NCBI GenBank assembly: GCA_051453625.1 | Contig: JBOZIK010000001.1 | Coordinates: 149,788,724 to 149,852,723, forward strand | Source of the DNA: Welwitschia mirabilis | Lineage: Eukaryota > Gnetophyta > Gnetopsida > Welwitschiales | Direction: 5' to 3' | DNA: 64,000 nucleotides | In this document: positions 1-11,406 of the stretch, piece by piece | How positions within the stretch are numbered: the stretch's first letter is position 1 | Layout of the letters: every line of letters begins with the position of its first letter | Notes under the pieces: model-generated | Told to the model about the DNA's origin: nothing | Databases searched by the model: none | The model's input: the letters and a program-made list of their open reading frames with translations, nothing else | Translations under genes and position numbers: made by a program

Positions 1-658
1 ATGTGCATACCTAGATTTAGCTCAAAGTCAAATAATCCTTCTCTAATATTTTCTTCAATTAGGTTTTGTTCTCCTTGATATTTTTCCTTTTTACCAAAAT
101 TCATCATGTCCCTACATTCTTAATAAAAAAATAAAAAATGTAATTAAAAGCAACAGACCATTGTCCACTTAGTCATGGGGATGACAGGAAGGACGATGAT
201 CACAGTAACAAAAATCCAAAACTATAAAAAATAACTAACAAAAGAAAAACAAACTATCATCTAGACCATTGTGAAGATCATAGGTAAAATGACAATTTAT
301 TTAAACTTGTAGGAAAAATAAAATTGTAAAATGTGGAAAAATAGCAAGATGGTCATTTTGCTTGTTATGGGGATCATAGAGATGATGATAATTTTATTAC
401 AAAAAAATAAAAGAAAAATTTCAAAAATAAAAAATAATTTCAAAATTTTAAAACTATCGTGTCCAATGTCATTAGGACAATAGAGAGAATAACTAAGTCC
501 CTAAAAAATTTGCAAATAATTAAATTACATGGAAATAAACCTACTTTAAACTATACTAGAAGTACAACTTTAATTTAAATAAATAACCTAAATAAAAGAT
601 TCAAGGTACCTATCTAGTTAATAATAATTCTCCAGTTCCTTGCAACCTTCCCCATCAA
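1..658 (-). mobile_element. Leader/internal start of an LTR element related to element A (runs off left edge)
   Basis: Read on the minus strand this stretch lines up with the 5' leader of element A (13663-14170). Shared landmarks are a CTAGATA(A/G)GT block about 50 bp inside the LTR end, a CTGGAGAATT / CTGAGAATT block, a segment mentioning ATCGTC twice, and a final AAATCTAGGTATGCAC / AAATTTAGGTATTCAC block. The alignment was done by eye and is gapped. It implies a second, minus-oriented member of the element A family whose body lies left of the window. No open reading frame is visible here. Confidence 0.5.
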
Positions 659-1170
659 TGATGCAAAAATGTTACAGTGTGAATTTATGCAATCCAAAAC
701 TTCTTTAGATAAACCTGGAAGTCAAATAACTTGCAGAAAATATACACTAGTATAGATGGGAGTTCACCCATATGTCATAATCCCAACAAAGGCACTAGGC
801 TAAGAGTTAGATAATTAATTTTCAATATGTTTTTGGTCTTTTATCTTATAAAAACTGAACATAAATAAATAAGTGAATGCAATGCAAGTGAAAGAAAATG
901 AAATGCAAGTGGAAATGAAATGAACTCCCTTGAATCCTAATCATTCTATTACAAGAACTAGCTTCTCTATAATTTTAATTAATTAAGAAGAGTATTTACT
1001 AATTCTTAATCAACATAAACTATGAGATCTACAAAGTAGAATATAAAATGCAATGTGAAATGAAATGAAAAGATAATGAAATTCTAATACTAAATAAGGC
1101 CAACCTTAATAAAGGTTACATTTATGATTTAGATAAATCATAGAGTTATCACAATAAACTATGATCAATA
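659..1170 (-). repeat. LTR fragment (3' part) related to element A LTR
   Basis: The minus strand matches the last 500 or so bases of the element A LTR. The clearest block is at 750-795, which is the reverse complement of 13520-13580 (TAGTGCCTTTG, then ATTAACTCCCAT, then ATACTAGTATGTGTG). Another is at 1100-1150, matching the reverse complement of 13150-13200 (CAACCTTA..AAAGGTTAC). The LTR end, CA on the minus strand, falls at 659-660 by alignment. Similarity fades beyond about 1170, so the 5' half of this LTR is either a different subfamily or lost. Confidence 0.5.
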
Positions 1171-3408
1171 TAAACTATGATCAAAGGTAAATCATCCTTT
1201 TTCATTATAAATTCTTCTTCTAAATATGCAATATCAGAATAAGCCTGAGAAACTGTCAAATATGATAAGAATCATATGTTTTACTAATCATCCTATTAGA
1301 TCTCCATAGTCATTAGTATTATGTCCAAACCTGTGTAAATTTCCTATAAAAGAAATCAAAATACACCATTCAATTCCTACAAATTTGCATTACAACAATA
1401 AAGTTTTATATAAGTGATCTCATTAGTAAAGATGTATTATTTTATATAAGTTTAACTTCAATGCTTAAACATAATGGGATTTTCATAAAGTCTTCTCTAG
1501 AGTACAGGTAATAAGTGTGTGAGTCAATGTCATATACAAGTTTGAGAACCTATTCTATTTTATTATATTATATAGAGTGGCTATACTTGATTACCTTAGA
1601 CATTAGAGGTCAGTGGTTACTTAGGGTCTAGGAAGTATGCTCAAGGAGTGCTTGTTCATATAGGTGATCATTGTTTGGAAGTGTCCCATCACTTTAGACC
1701 TTTCTTGCTTAATGGCTCCGATGATAGGATTATATGGCTTCAAGCATCTCAGCTAGATATGACATATATCCTTCATGAATAGCCTCTAGAAAAGACAATG
1801 GTAGTTAACCTCCAATATAATACTTATCACACATGCTCTATTCATATTCACCCCAAGTTACTAGACAAAATAAACCACATGCTTTCAATTTAATCACATA
1901 TGCATGACTTTGTTAGTTTTTATGCTAGTTATCATTTTCGGTATCTTAGGCTTATTATGCTATGATTATAACCGAAAGGATTGATTTCTTTTTTTTTTTT
2001 TTTGGTTATTTAATATAAACTAGTAAAGGTGTTAAAATAGAGTCATTACAAGGTAAGACATATTTCCTATGTAATTAAGGATATCATATCTATAATAGGA
2101 ATAATGCTTTATAGTTTTTAATGTTTCTAGTAACCTAATTATCTTGGTTTAATTTATCTCTCATTTTGATATCCAAGTTTAAATTAAAATAAATATCTTA
2201 TAATATACACATTTTTCATGCAACAAAAATAGGAGTTATTAATCTCCTAGTTTTAGTGAAAAAAATTCCTTTTATAGCATAGTTTATGTAATCTACCTTT
2301 CTAATATAAGGTGTTATTTAATAAAGATAAATCCATCATGTAATGTTTATTTAACTTTTACTTGTAACATTAATAATTTCATGTTATTATTTTATTTTAT
2401 TTATTTATTTATACTATGATATTGGTCCACTTTCCTTAATAATTAGTGTTTTACATGCTATCCATAAGGGTGTACATTGGTAATTTTTTTTAGGAGGATT
2501 GTTTTAATAAATCAAATTCATCTACATAATCTATACCTTATTTTTTGAGAATTACTAGAATTTTTTGAAATTAGATAGAGGAATTCTCAAGTATCTAAAT
2601 AATTTAACATGTTAAACAAATAATTCTATAAAAGTATGAAGGTTACATCCAAGGATAAATCTTATTATCTTCTTATGTATTTCTTGAAAATTTTGTGCTA
2701 AGTGTGTTTTTGTATATCTTCTTTTCAAGAGAAAAAATGATCATTATCTATCTATTAGTTAGTTATGTTATTATCTAGTGTTATCAAACATATTTGACAT
2801 GATATAAATTAAAAATAAATAACTATATAATAGTTAATATGTATTTATATGGAAAGTTTTAAAGAAAAATATTTGATAATTCAATGCAATCATCATTTAT
2901 AAGCTAGAAATTAAGGTATCTTACATGATGATTTACTTTAATTATCATCTACAATATCATTTATATGTTGCTCACATGATCTAATTTTCTCATGACCATT
3001 ACTAAAATCAAAATTTGATATTTCTTAGATATAAGGGATAGTATATATCATTATGAAAGGCTTACAGATTTCTAATCTTAGTAGATTATTTTATTCGAAG
3101 CATCCATTCCTATGATGACATTAGAGCTTTATTATAAACTACTTAGGTAGTTATCTAGATATACATGATTTTATTTCATAAGATTTCAAGTGATTTTGCC
3201 TATTTTTCTTTCATGAAAATGTGACTATCAAAGAAGTTAAGAATAGAGAATCCTAGTATATTAGAGGTATGTTTATAGTTTTTTCTACTTAAGATTACAA
3301 TTTAAGAGTAATAGATATTAATTTATAAATCTTATAAGGGATAATATTTATTGATTTATTTCTTTTTTTAAAAAAGATATAGTAGATATATAATTTTATG
3401 TCATATAA
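1171..3408. other. Unassigned AT-rich stretch
   Basis: No reading frame, RNA gene or repeat was recognised. It contains a T-run near 1989-2002 and otherwise low-complexity AT-rich sequence. The block at 1600-1900 is slightly less AT-rich and may be decayed transposon sequence, but I could not match it to a family. Confidence 0.3.
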
Positions 3409-3540
3409 ATACCCAATAACACTTGGGCTTATGAAATCTATTCTATTTTTTATGCTCATCACCACTACCGGGGTTTGCACTTTAGACCTCTAAGTTTATG
3501 TGTTTGTGATCTAACCACTCTAATAAGCAATCATTGATAT
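3409..3540. repeat. Short dispersed repeat, copy 1
   Basis: It shares a series of blocks with 6485-6625: TCA(T/C)A(T/C)AAA, then AATAACACTT(G/A)GGC, a T-rich spacer, a GCA(A/C)TTT..CTCTA(A/G)GTTTAT(A/G)TGTT block, and a TAGTAGGA/TAATAAGC end. It is about 130 bp, non-coding and strongly diverged from copy 2. A SINE- or MITE-like origin is possible, but no promoter boxes or terminal repeats were established. Confidence 0.4.
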
Positions 3541-6443
3541 TAATTATTATTGATTAATGATCCTTTTTACGGTTATTTATTTGTCAAATGCCTATAACCA
3601 TTGGATATATGTCATAGAATATCCTAAAAATTTGGTTAATATAAGGCTAAGTAGAGGAATATGCATATAGACAAACCCTATTCAACTTCTTTCTAAAGTT
3701 GTAAAATTTTAGAGTAGAACTCCTAAACATGAATAATAAGTAAGATAATTATTTCTTCTAATAAATAAGTGTTTCTAGTATGAAACATAAGGACATAGGA
3801 AAATGAACCACCTTGTCTTTTTTGCTAAGAAATATCCTTGAAAAATGTATATACAAAACATAACTAGTAGAAAAAACTATCTAGTAAAGTAAGCCTCAAC
3901 ATCTTTAGATTTATATCCACTAGCTCTAGGTCTATAAGATAATCCTATCCAACTCTTAAATGAAAACATCATGAAAGTTAACATGGAGGATTTAACATGA
4001 ATAAGTATTAGAAAAAGATAAAAATAATTTCATTCTTAAAAATTCCAACAATTTTATTTATGAATAAAATTTGGATAAAATAAATGTGATAAACGTAGTA
4101 GTAGGTCCAAATTAATAAATAAGGACATCTTATTAGACTATACTTGATCATAATTTTAATTTCATATAAAGGACTATAAAGGTATTTCATAGATCATAAT
4201 GTTTTTAAAAATACTTTAGATAAGAATTTAAATAAGAAGGATTTTTAAGAACAATTAAGAGTTGAAATATTAGATTTATTCTTCTAGGGATTATGAATGT
4301 TTATTCATAAGATAGTCTACTAAGAAAGCCCAATATATGTTAAAGATATTATGATAAGTATGAAATGTATTTATAAATAAGAAATAAGTAATTATTTATA
4401 GATTTTAAATATCATAAAAGTAAAGATATTTGAAATGTTATTTCTTATAATGAGATGTATGGATCAATAAGATAGCATAATAGATGTCATAAACACTAAT
4501 ACGTTAATCATTAAAAACCTAATAATAAATTTAGATCTAACTCATAAATTATGAAATAATATTTGAAGTATACTAGTGCTTAATTAGAATTATTAATTTA
4601 ATCAATCATAAAAGAAAAGATAAATTCAATCACAGATCATAGTAAGTATACTAATGATATAAACTTCATACCAAATAGAAATTTAGTATAGAATAAATGC
4701 TTCATCTTAATAAGCAAGTGCCTTATAATTCAATCATTTTCTTATACTTGAAGAGCAAGAAGAAGGGCTTAGATTAAAATGATGAGATAATCCCTCATCA
4801 TAGCCATAAGAAATCTAGATCTATAATAATGAAGTTTTAATGGAACAATGAATAGATTTAAATTAGTTAAATTAATGTATTGAATCTAAAAGGCATATTT
4901 CAAACATAGGTCTTATAGTCCTAGAGATAGTACTTTATTTTAGATTATTCTTATAATTTAAATTACATCAGTACATCCTTGTTAATAATATATGACTATA
5001 ATTAATTTTCTTAGTTTTGATAATTTAGATATGTAATCGTCAGTCTTCTTATGTTTTGATGTGGTGCTTTGAATGATAAGATAATTTTGGATCTAAGATA
5101 TAATATTCCTCCTAATAATTCTAGTGTGATTAAAGGTCTAAAAAATATTATTTATCTTATTCTAATGTTTCACTTTCATGCAAGTTAATAGCTTAGTATG
5201 ACTTGTAATAAAGATACTAAGAATTAATCCTTTTAAATAAAATTTTTAAAATTATAAAGATAAAAGGTATTTAATGATAATTTACTAATAAATATAATAT
5301 TTATAACCTTAAAATATATTATTTAATAAATCTTGAGAGGTCAAATATGTAAACTTTTAGCATAAACATACCTTCCATCTGGTTGTTCTCTAATCACTTA
5401 AAAAATATTAAGTAAAATAAAGACTACTTAAATTTTAAAGATTTATCAAAATACCATATCCATGAGTAAAAATGAATAAGGAAATAATTTTATAAAAATT
5501 AACTTAATATAAATAATTTCAAATGTTAGAATGATTTATTTTAGATCTCAGAATTACAAAGTAAAGAAAAATATTTTTTAATATTTTATCCCATTTATAA
5601 CTTTCTACATTTCATTATTTCAAACTAATATGTGTGATTAGATTAAATGTTAATTTAATGTTTTTTAAAAATTATATTGATTTTTGTCCTTCCTGTTAAA
5701 CTGATTTAGAAAATTTCCTTAATGTTTAAGATATATTAGAACATTATAAAAATTATGAAAAGACCATTTTAATAAGAAAATACATATATTTTTGTTACTT
5801 AATTTTAAAATTATTATGCTCAAAATGATAGAAAAGTTAAGAGAGAGAAAAAATAAGAGAAAATAAATATAATTTTTAAGAAAGTGAATATCTCCTAGAG
5901 GGAATTCATCTCTTTGAGGCACTTTCATTTGTAGTTAAGCTTCTTTACTTTTCATAAAGTTCATTCATGATTTATCTATTTGATATCATAATCTTGTTCT
6001 GTAGAATTTTAACCTTATTCTTATGCTTCATTGTTACAATTTTAGTTGTTTTCCTTGCCTCTTGAAAGAAAGTAGAGATTAGAGATCTTGATCTCTATCA
6101 TTAAGGTTCTTTTGGTGGTATTTCTTATTCTTCTTCTCTTTCTCTTTTCTATTAATTCCTTAACTTTCTAACTTATATTCTAAGGTTTTAATTTAGTTTG
6201 TCATGCTTCTTATATTTTATTATTTGTCTATATGTTACTTTAATAATAAAATGAGTAATTAAAATGAAAATTTCTTTTATCTTAGTTAAAAAAGTTTAAA
6301 GAGATTCTTTATTCTCTTATGAATCTTTCAAAATTTTACCTTCATGTAATAAGAACATATTTATGTAAAACTATTTGATCTCATCCAAGTATTATATATT
6401 ACATCTTTGTTAAATAAAAGGTCCTAATTCTCTATTATTACTT
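3541..6443. other. Unassigned AT-rich stretch
   Basis: Both strands were read for transposon protein motifs and none was convincing. All open frames are short and compositionally like chance. It may be decayed non-coding transposon DNA. Confidence 0.3.
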
Positions 6444-6469
6444 TATATATATATATATATATATATATT
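6444..6469. repeat. (TA)n microsatellite
   Basis: About 13 uninterrupted TA units directly upstream of dispersed repeat copy 2. Confidence 0.9.
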
Positions 6470-6484
6470 ATAAGGGTAATGATA

Positions 6485-6625
6485 GATAGGTATGTTTATG
6501 TCACACAAACAAATAATAACACTTAGGCCTTTGTAAACTTTTATTTTATTCTCCCTACTAATGCAAGTTCTAAACTTTGGTCCTCTAGGTTTATATGTTC
6601 ATGACATTACTAGTAGGATAAGATA
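6485..6625. repeat. Short dispersed repeat, copy 2
   Basis: Partner of the copy at 3409-3540. Common blocks include TGTCACACAAAC, AATAACACTTAGGC and CCTCTAGGTTTATATGTTC. A weaker third copy may lie at 41565-41640 (TAGGTTGTGTTACACAAA, then GGCACTTGGGA). Confidence 0.4.
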
Positions 6626-6894
6626 TCATTAGCTAGATATCCTAGAAATACTATCTTAGGTATTTAACAAGATTTTGGAAATAAGTGATGGAATTGGTAG
6701 AAGTAATAGCCACATGAGTTAATTCTCTCCAATAAGAATTGATGAGGTTGACATCTAGTTTAAACGATAAGTTTAGTATTCTATAATACATAGCTTTAAT
6801 GAATAGTTCATGTTTTTAATTCTATTTTAATAACTAAAAGATTCAATATTAATCCATGATTAATTATTTAGAATCAATGGTAAAGATTCATTAT

Positions 6895-7319
6895 TGTTGA
6901 AGAAAACATGAATTATTTAAGAATGAAATAAATGAACTCAAAATAATATTTTTTAATGATAATTAATAAAATGTATTTTATAATAATAAAAAAATTTAAA
7001 GTTATTTATCTCTTGAAGTTAAATTATGAAATTTAAAAGTTATATGAATACTTACAACAAAGAATCACAACTTTTCATAAGATATTTCATTTAATAGTCA
7101 TGTTGTTTTAATTCTAGATAAACTATATTATGCCAAATCAAATGTATAGAAAATGTTTTAATTAATTTAGTTTTTAAACTCTATTATCTTACAATCATTC
7201 ATAAAGGTGTTTCATTCATATTTTTCAATATTTAAACTTTGTTGTTTTTATTTTATAATTTGTTAAAAGAACCCTTTCACTCTATTTTATTTTTACACAT
7301 AAGAGTTAATAAATGTCCA
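6895..7319 (+). repeat. Ty1/copia-type 5' LTR
   Basis: The repeat starts with TGTTGAAGAAAACATG and ends in CA, directly before a tRNA-iMet-type primer site. It aligns with 35094-35516 over several hundred bases; the strongest block is AAGATATTTCATT(T/G)AA followed by (T/A)AGTCATGTT(G/A)TTTTAAT. The start of the repeat also matches 24198-24235, so the two copies are the two LTRs of one family, possibly of one element split by later insertions. Length about 425 bp, normal for copia. Confidence 0.65.
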
Positions 7320-7322
7320 ATA

Positions 7323-7334
7323 TGATATCAAGTC
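7323..7334 (+). promoter_or_regulatory. Primer binding site (tRNA-iMet type)
   Basis: TGATATCAAGTC lies 3 bp inside the LTR end, against the plant iMet primer-site consensus TGGTATCAGAGC. The differences include a G-to-A change typical of methylation decay. Confidence 0.55.
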
Positions 7335-7339
7335 ACAAA

Positions 7340-8463
7340 GATGAACACAACTAAGGGATGAATTATAAATTTGATAATAGTGTAGAGTTTGAAACACTTG
7401 ATGATGATAATATTTTAGAGCTTATTAATGAATTCAATGTTATGATTTTACCTACAAGTTAGAAAATATAAGAAGACTATGTTACCTCTATAATAATAAG
7501 TGCCTTGTAATTATGCCTTAGAAAATACATAAAACCTATTAATTTAAACTAAATCATTTAAAAGAAAAGAATGAAGTATTTTCTTGTCAAATAAGAAATA
7601 GAAAGTTATCTCGATGAAAACATATAAAAAAGAGAAGTTCATAAAGTATGATTTATTAAACTCATCTTGGTAATAAATATTAGTAAAAAAGGTATATCCC
7701 TTAGTTAATGGCATGAACGGATTAAAAAATAATTAGAGATTCTTGATAACAACTTTAAATTCAAGAACTAATTACATAAGTAAGATGTTACCATAGATAA
7801 AGTAATGATCAATTTTATCTTCAAGTATTACCCCTAATTTTTGATGTGTTTTCAAAGTAATAAAACATGATAATAAACCACATTTATTTAAGCAATTAAT
7901 AACTAGATTCCATCAAGCCAAAATATAAGTAAATATATAAGAAGATAAAATGAGCAAAGGAATTATTACATTCAAGAAAAAGAAAGACGATGAAACAAGA
8001 ATACAACTTATTGCATCTAAGAAAAAGATAAATCAAGGAAATTGAAAATTAAATTTTAAAAATTTTTATGATAAGATATCTTATCATCCATCAATTTATT
8101 CTTTTAAAAATCCCAGTAATACATGAAAAAAAATGGATAAAACAAAGTAAACAAGGATGCCATATGTAAGTATTATAAGTTATAATCATAAATGGTAATG
8201 TAATTTGCCAAGATGAATTCTTAGCAATATCTATTAGTAATGAAAAACATGATTTGCAAACTTAGAACCATAAAGTCATATGACTTGTAGTACAAAATAG
8301 TTAAAGGTTAGGGCAATGACAAATGATATCATGAAACATATAAGCATTAGTAATGGTGTTATGAGAAAAAGCAAAAAATCTAATAGTGAACTAGTCAAGA
8401 ATAGTAAATTTATTAGTCCTTATCTCAAGAGATACAATTTACATTTTTAAAGCCCAAAATGAA
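7340..8463 (+). pseudogene. Possible copia gag remnant
   Basis: This position, directly after a copia LTR and primer site, is where gag is expected. The plus-strand frames are broken but carry a lysine-rich segment (about 7960-8150) followed by a C-K-Y-Y-K-L segment at 8165-8182 that could be a degenerate CCHC zinc knuckle with the second Cys changed to Tyr. No Gag domain can be recognised with certainty. The sequence stops resembling this element at 8464, where a different LTR begins. Identification rests mainly on context. Confidence 0.35.
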
Positions 8464-9028
8464 TGTCACATCCCAAGTTTTTAAGCTATAAAACTTAGCC
8501 TAAGAATTATTTAAATATTTTAATAAATAAAAATAAATAATAAAGTTTAATTTAATGTCTTACAAGCTTAAGAATTTTTTATAAATAGGTAAATACATAG
8601 AGATGATAAAATTTTTATCTTGATATTATTCTTTAGACATTATTGTTAAATATGTCATATTTATTAAGTTACATTAAATTCTTCTTTATTATCATGAGAA
8701 AAGTAGTGACATACTGTTGAAATTTGACATTTCTTTCTTGGCTCATGGAGTTATTAGTAATGATTATCTTAGAATTTGAAAGGTTTATGTATTATAACTA
8801 ACTTGTCTTCTTTTTTCTTATGTTAAAGAACTTAATTATTATAACTAATGTCTGCATCTTTTTAATGATTATTATTTTTGAAAATAAGAAATTATTATTA
8901 GGATGAAATATTATGCACTAATGGCTAGAAAAAGTAGCCGTTAGAGGTTATGGAATTATTAGCACTTTATTTTCATGATGGTGTCTATTCATATCCTCAT
9001 GTCTTTTCACACCCCTACATCCTCTTAC

Positions 9029-9037
9029 TATAAATAG
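9029..9037 (+). promoter_or_regulatory. TATA box of LTR E
   Basis: TATAAATAG lies within ACTATAAATAGGAGTTCC, preceded by a C-rich segment (CACCCCTACATCC). This is a textbook plant LTR core promoter. Transcription would start about 30 bp downstream, on the plus strand. Confidence 0.6.
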
Positions 9038-9283
9038 GAGTTCCATCTCCTCTTATTTTCATATCTTTAATCAATCCTTTATTATTAAATCTTAGAAATG
9101 ATAAACTTAAAGCTTGAAAAATATTAGGAGCCTTTAAATATTAAAAGAGCCTTAAAGTATTTAGATATTACATCAAACTTTAGGTATGATTCCCTTTAAT
9201 TCTTGCATCCTTAAGTGGTCCCATTATTGTATGCATCTTTATACACATTTTTGTTTTTTGTTCATGTTTCTTGTAATTATCTT

Positions 9284-9383
9284 NNNNNNNNNNNNNNNNN
9301 NNNNNNNNNNNNNNNNNNNNNNNNNNNNNNNNNNNNNNNNNNNNNNNNNNNNNNNNNNNNNNNNNNNNNNNNNNNNNNNNNNN
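9284..9383. other. 100-N assembly gap with duplicated 15-bp flanks
   Basis: The 15 bases before the gap (9269-9283, TCTTGTAATTATCTT) are repeated exactly after it (9384-9398). This is what two overlapping contig ends look like when joined with a default 100-N spacer. The real sequence probably reads straight through. Confidence 0.7.
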
Positions 9384-9610
9384 TCTTGTAATTATCTTAA
9401 GCTTGTTTAGGTGTTCATTTTATCACTTCTCAATAAATTTAGATATGAATCATAGTTTCTATTATATTCTTTAAAAATTTTTAGGAAATTAAATGAGATT
9501 GTAGTTTAGATTATTCTCATTTAGGAATTATGTTTTTATTGATATACTTGTTCATACTTCTCATGATATCTTGAATTATTATGATCTTATAAAAATGAGG
9601 ATTCCATAGG

Positions 9611-9760
9611 TCATTAAATGAGGCAGTGGAATATGAGATCCCATATATCACCAAAGGAGGCAGTGGGATTGATAGAATAACAAATCACTAAATGAGGTAG
9701 TGGGCTTCATAAATGATCAAAGAAGACATTAAATCTTATATATCACTAACTGAGGAAGTG
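9611..9760 (+). repeat. Degenerate minisatellite inside LTR E
   Basis: About five units of roughly 20 bp on the pattern TCACTAAATGAGGCAGTGGG, with variable AT-rich spacers. The four clearest units start near 9611, 9648, 9686 and 9743. The G-rich motif stands out against the AT-rich background. Confidence 0.7.
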
Positions 9761-10565
9761 GAGGAAAATGAAAAGTATATATATGAAAAATTTATAGAAA
9801 AACTAGTTATTTTTATATCATTTTTTTATAAAATCATTGCTTGAAACTATTGATTCTTGTCTTATCTATCTTGAGACTTGGAATCATTCAATATTTATCT
9901 TACCTTGCTTGGGCATATTAGGAGATATAAAATTTTCATGGTTCTCACTCCATCTTTATATGTAAATAGGTGAAAAAATTGGAGCTTAATTTTGGAGGAT
10001 GGTATAATAAAGTGAAGATTATTCTTTCTAGTTTATGTTATATTAGAATGATAATATTGTAATATTATTATGAATATTAATTTTCTTAGCCATGTAATTA
10101 TTTGTAATCTTGAAAATAATTTTAAATTTAGATCATGTAAATTTTTGAATATACCTTCTTGAACTTATAATAGCACATGTGACAATTTCAGATTTTCTTG
10201 TTAAAAAAGAAACTTACATATTCTAATGGTAGAATATTTATTCTACTTTCTTAGAATATAATAATTGTCTTAGATCATTGATTTTATAAAATTTTAATTA
10301 TTTCATACTGTTTATATAATTATTAAGTAATAATTTTACATTAATCATGATCTCATCATTTTTTATATACTATGTTACTTTTATATTATGAAAAGAAGGA
10401 ACATTTAATGCAAAAAATTATCATGGAGAAGAGGGCCATACAAAACTTTTATGAAGATCCAATGTTAGAGTAAATTTATAATTAGTTGAGGAGGATGGTC
10501 CATGTGTGATTTACTTTATATCATAATAACATTTAAAGCTTTAGGTTATAAAATGATTAACATTA

Positions 10566-10750
10566 GATTTTATTATCAGAGTGTTATATAGAAGGCTTTT
10601 CAATTATTAAAACAAGTATTACATTATGGTATTATAAGTCTCAAGTTTTTAGTTTTTAAAGCCTAGTCCTTACATTTTGGGTCACAGCAATTTAATTTGA
10701 AGGTCTTGGTTACTAAAAATTAAAACATTACATTTTGGTGTTAGAGTTTT
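10566..10750 (+). repeat. Reiterated LTR-end / primer-site junction
   Basis: The motif TTACATT(A/T)TGG, an LTR 3' end running into a TGGTATCAGAG-type primer site, occurs three times: at 10620 (then TATTATAAG), 10670 (then GTCACAGCA) and 10729 (then TGTTAGAGT). The first and third also share upstream sequence (GAAGG..TT..AATTA..AAAACA), giving a period of about 109 bp. Confidence 0.45.
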
Positions 10751-11406
10751 GACTATACATATTTGGTCATACATTTTTTTATTATAATATGTCTTAAAGT
10801 TTTAGAAAATATGGGTTTTATAATAAACCTAAATCTATGTTATTTCTATTTTAAGATGATTATAAATCCTAATTTAATAAAAGGAAGAACAAACTATGTT
10901 ATATTATAAATGAAGAAAAATAACATATTGAAGTAGTTTAGTGTAACAAAAGTTCCTCTTACAAATGAAAAGAATCCATCATAAAGCTCTTTAAACTATT
11001 AAAATAGATGAAGAAATATCTTACCATCTAAGGCTAAGGTATATGAAGTTTAAAACTTTTAACAGATTATGCCATGTATTAACATGTAAAAATTGATAAT
11101 TGTATTAAGTGTTTTAGGATGACTTATTATAAATAAATATATTAATTTAATTTTTTTCCTATTATTTTTAAAAGAATAATTAATTGTATATTTTTCTTCA
11201 TAATAATTGCATATTTTTAGTCATTCTTTAGAACATATGATGGAAGATGGAGATAAATCCATATAAAATAATGGTAGTAATAAAGATACGAGGTGATGAC
11301 ACATAGTGGTAGCATTGAAAGACATGTAATAGATGCATGTGGAGTGGAATTAGAGACATGTGATGATAGAACTAGTTGGTAGAGGAATTTAATTCCAAAG
11401 GACACA
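10751..11406. other. Unassigned stretch between two LTR-like segments
   Basis: No protein motif or repeat was recognised. If LTR E is a 5' LTR, this would be the start of its internal region, but no gag is visible. Confidence 0.3.

Larger units (their letters stand above)
8464..10623 (+). repeat. Chromovirus-type LTR (element E, probable 5' LTR)
   Basis: The stretch starts with TGTCACATCCCAAG, a start shared by many plant chromovirus LTRs and close to the starts of the gypsy B (TGTCACATCC) and gypsy C (TATCATATCCC) LTRs. It contains a TATA box (9029-9037) and a minisatellite (9611-9760), and ends near ATTACA followed by a primer-site-like TGGTATTATAAG at 10627. No second copy was found in the window, so the boundaries are inferred from terminal motifs only. 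A 100-N gap at 9284-9383 lies inside. Confidence 0.5.

Noticed and set aside
4008-5928. Short minus-strand open frames rich in Ile, Tyr, Phe and Leu
   Set aside because: Composition is what random AT-rich DNA gives; no conserved segment or supporting context.
8464-10623. LTR E as a solo LTR
   Set aside because: No ATGAA follows the right end; instead a primer-site-like sequence does, which fits a 5' LTR.
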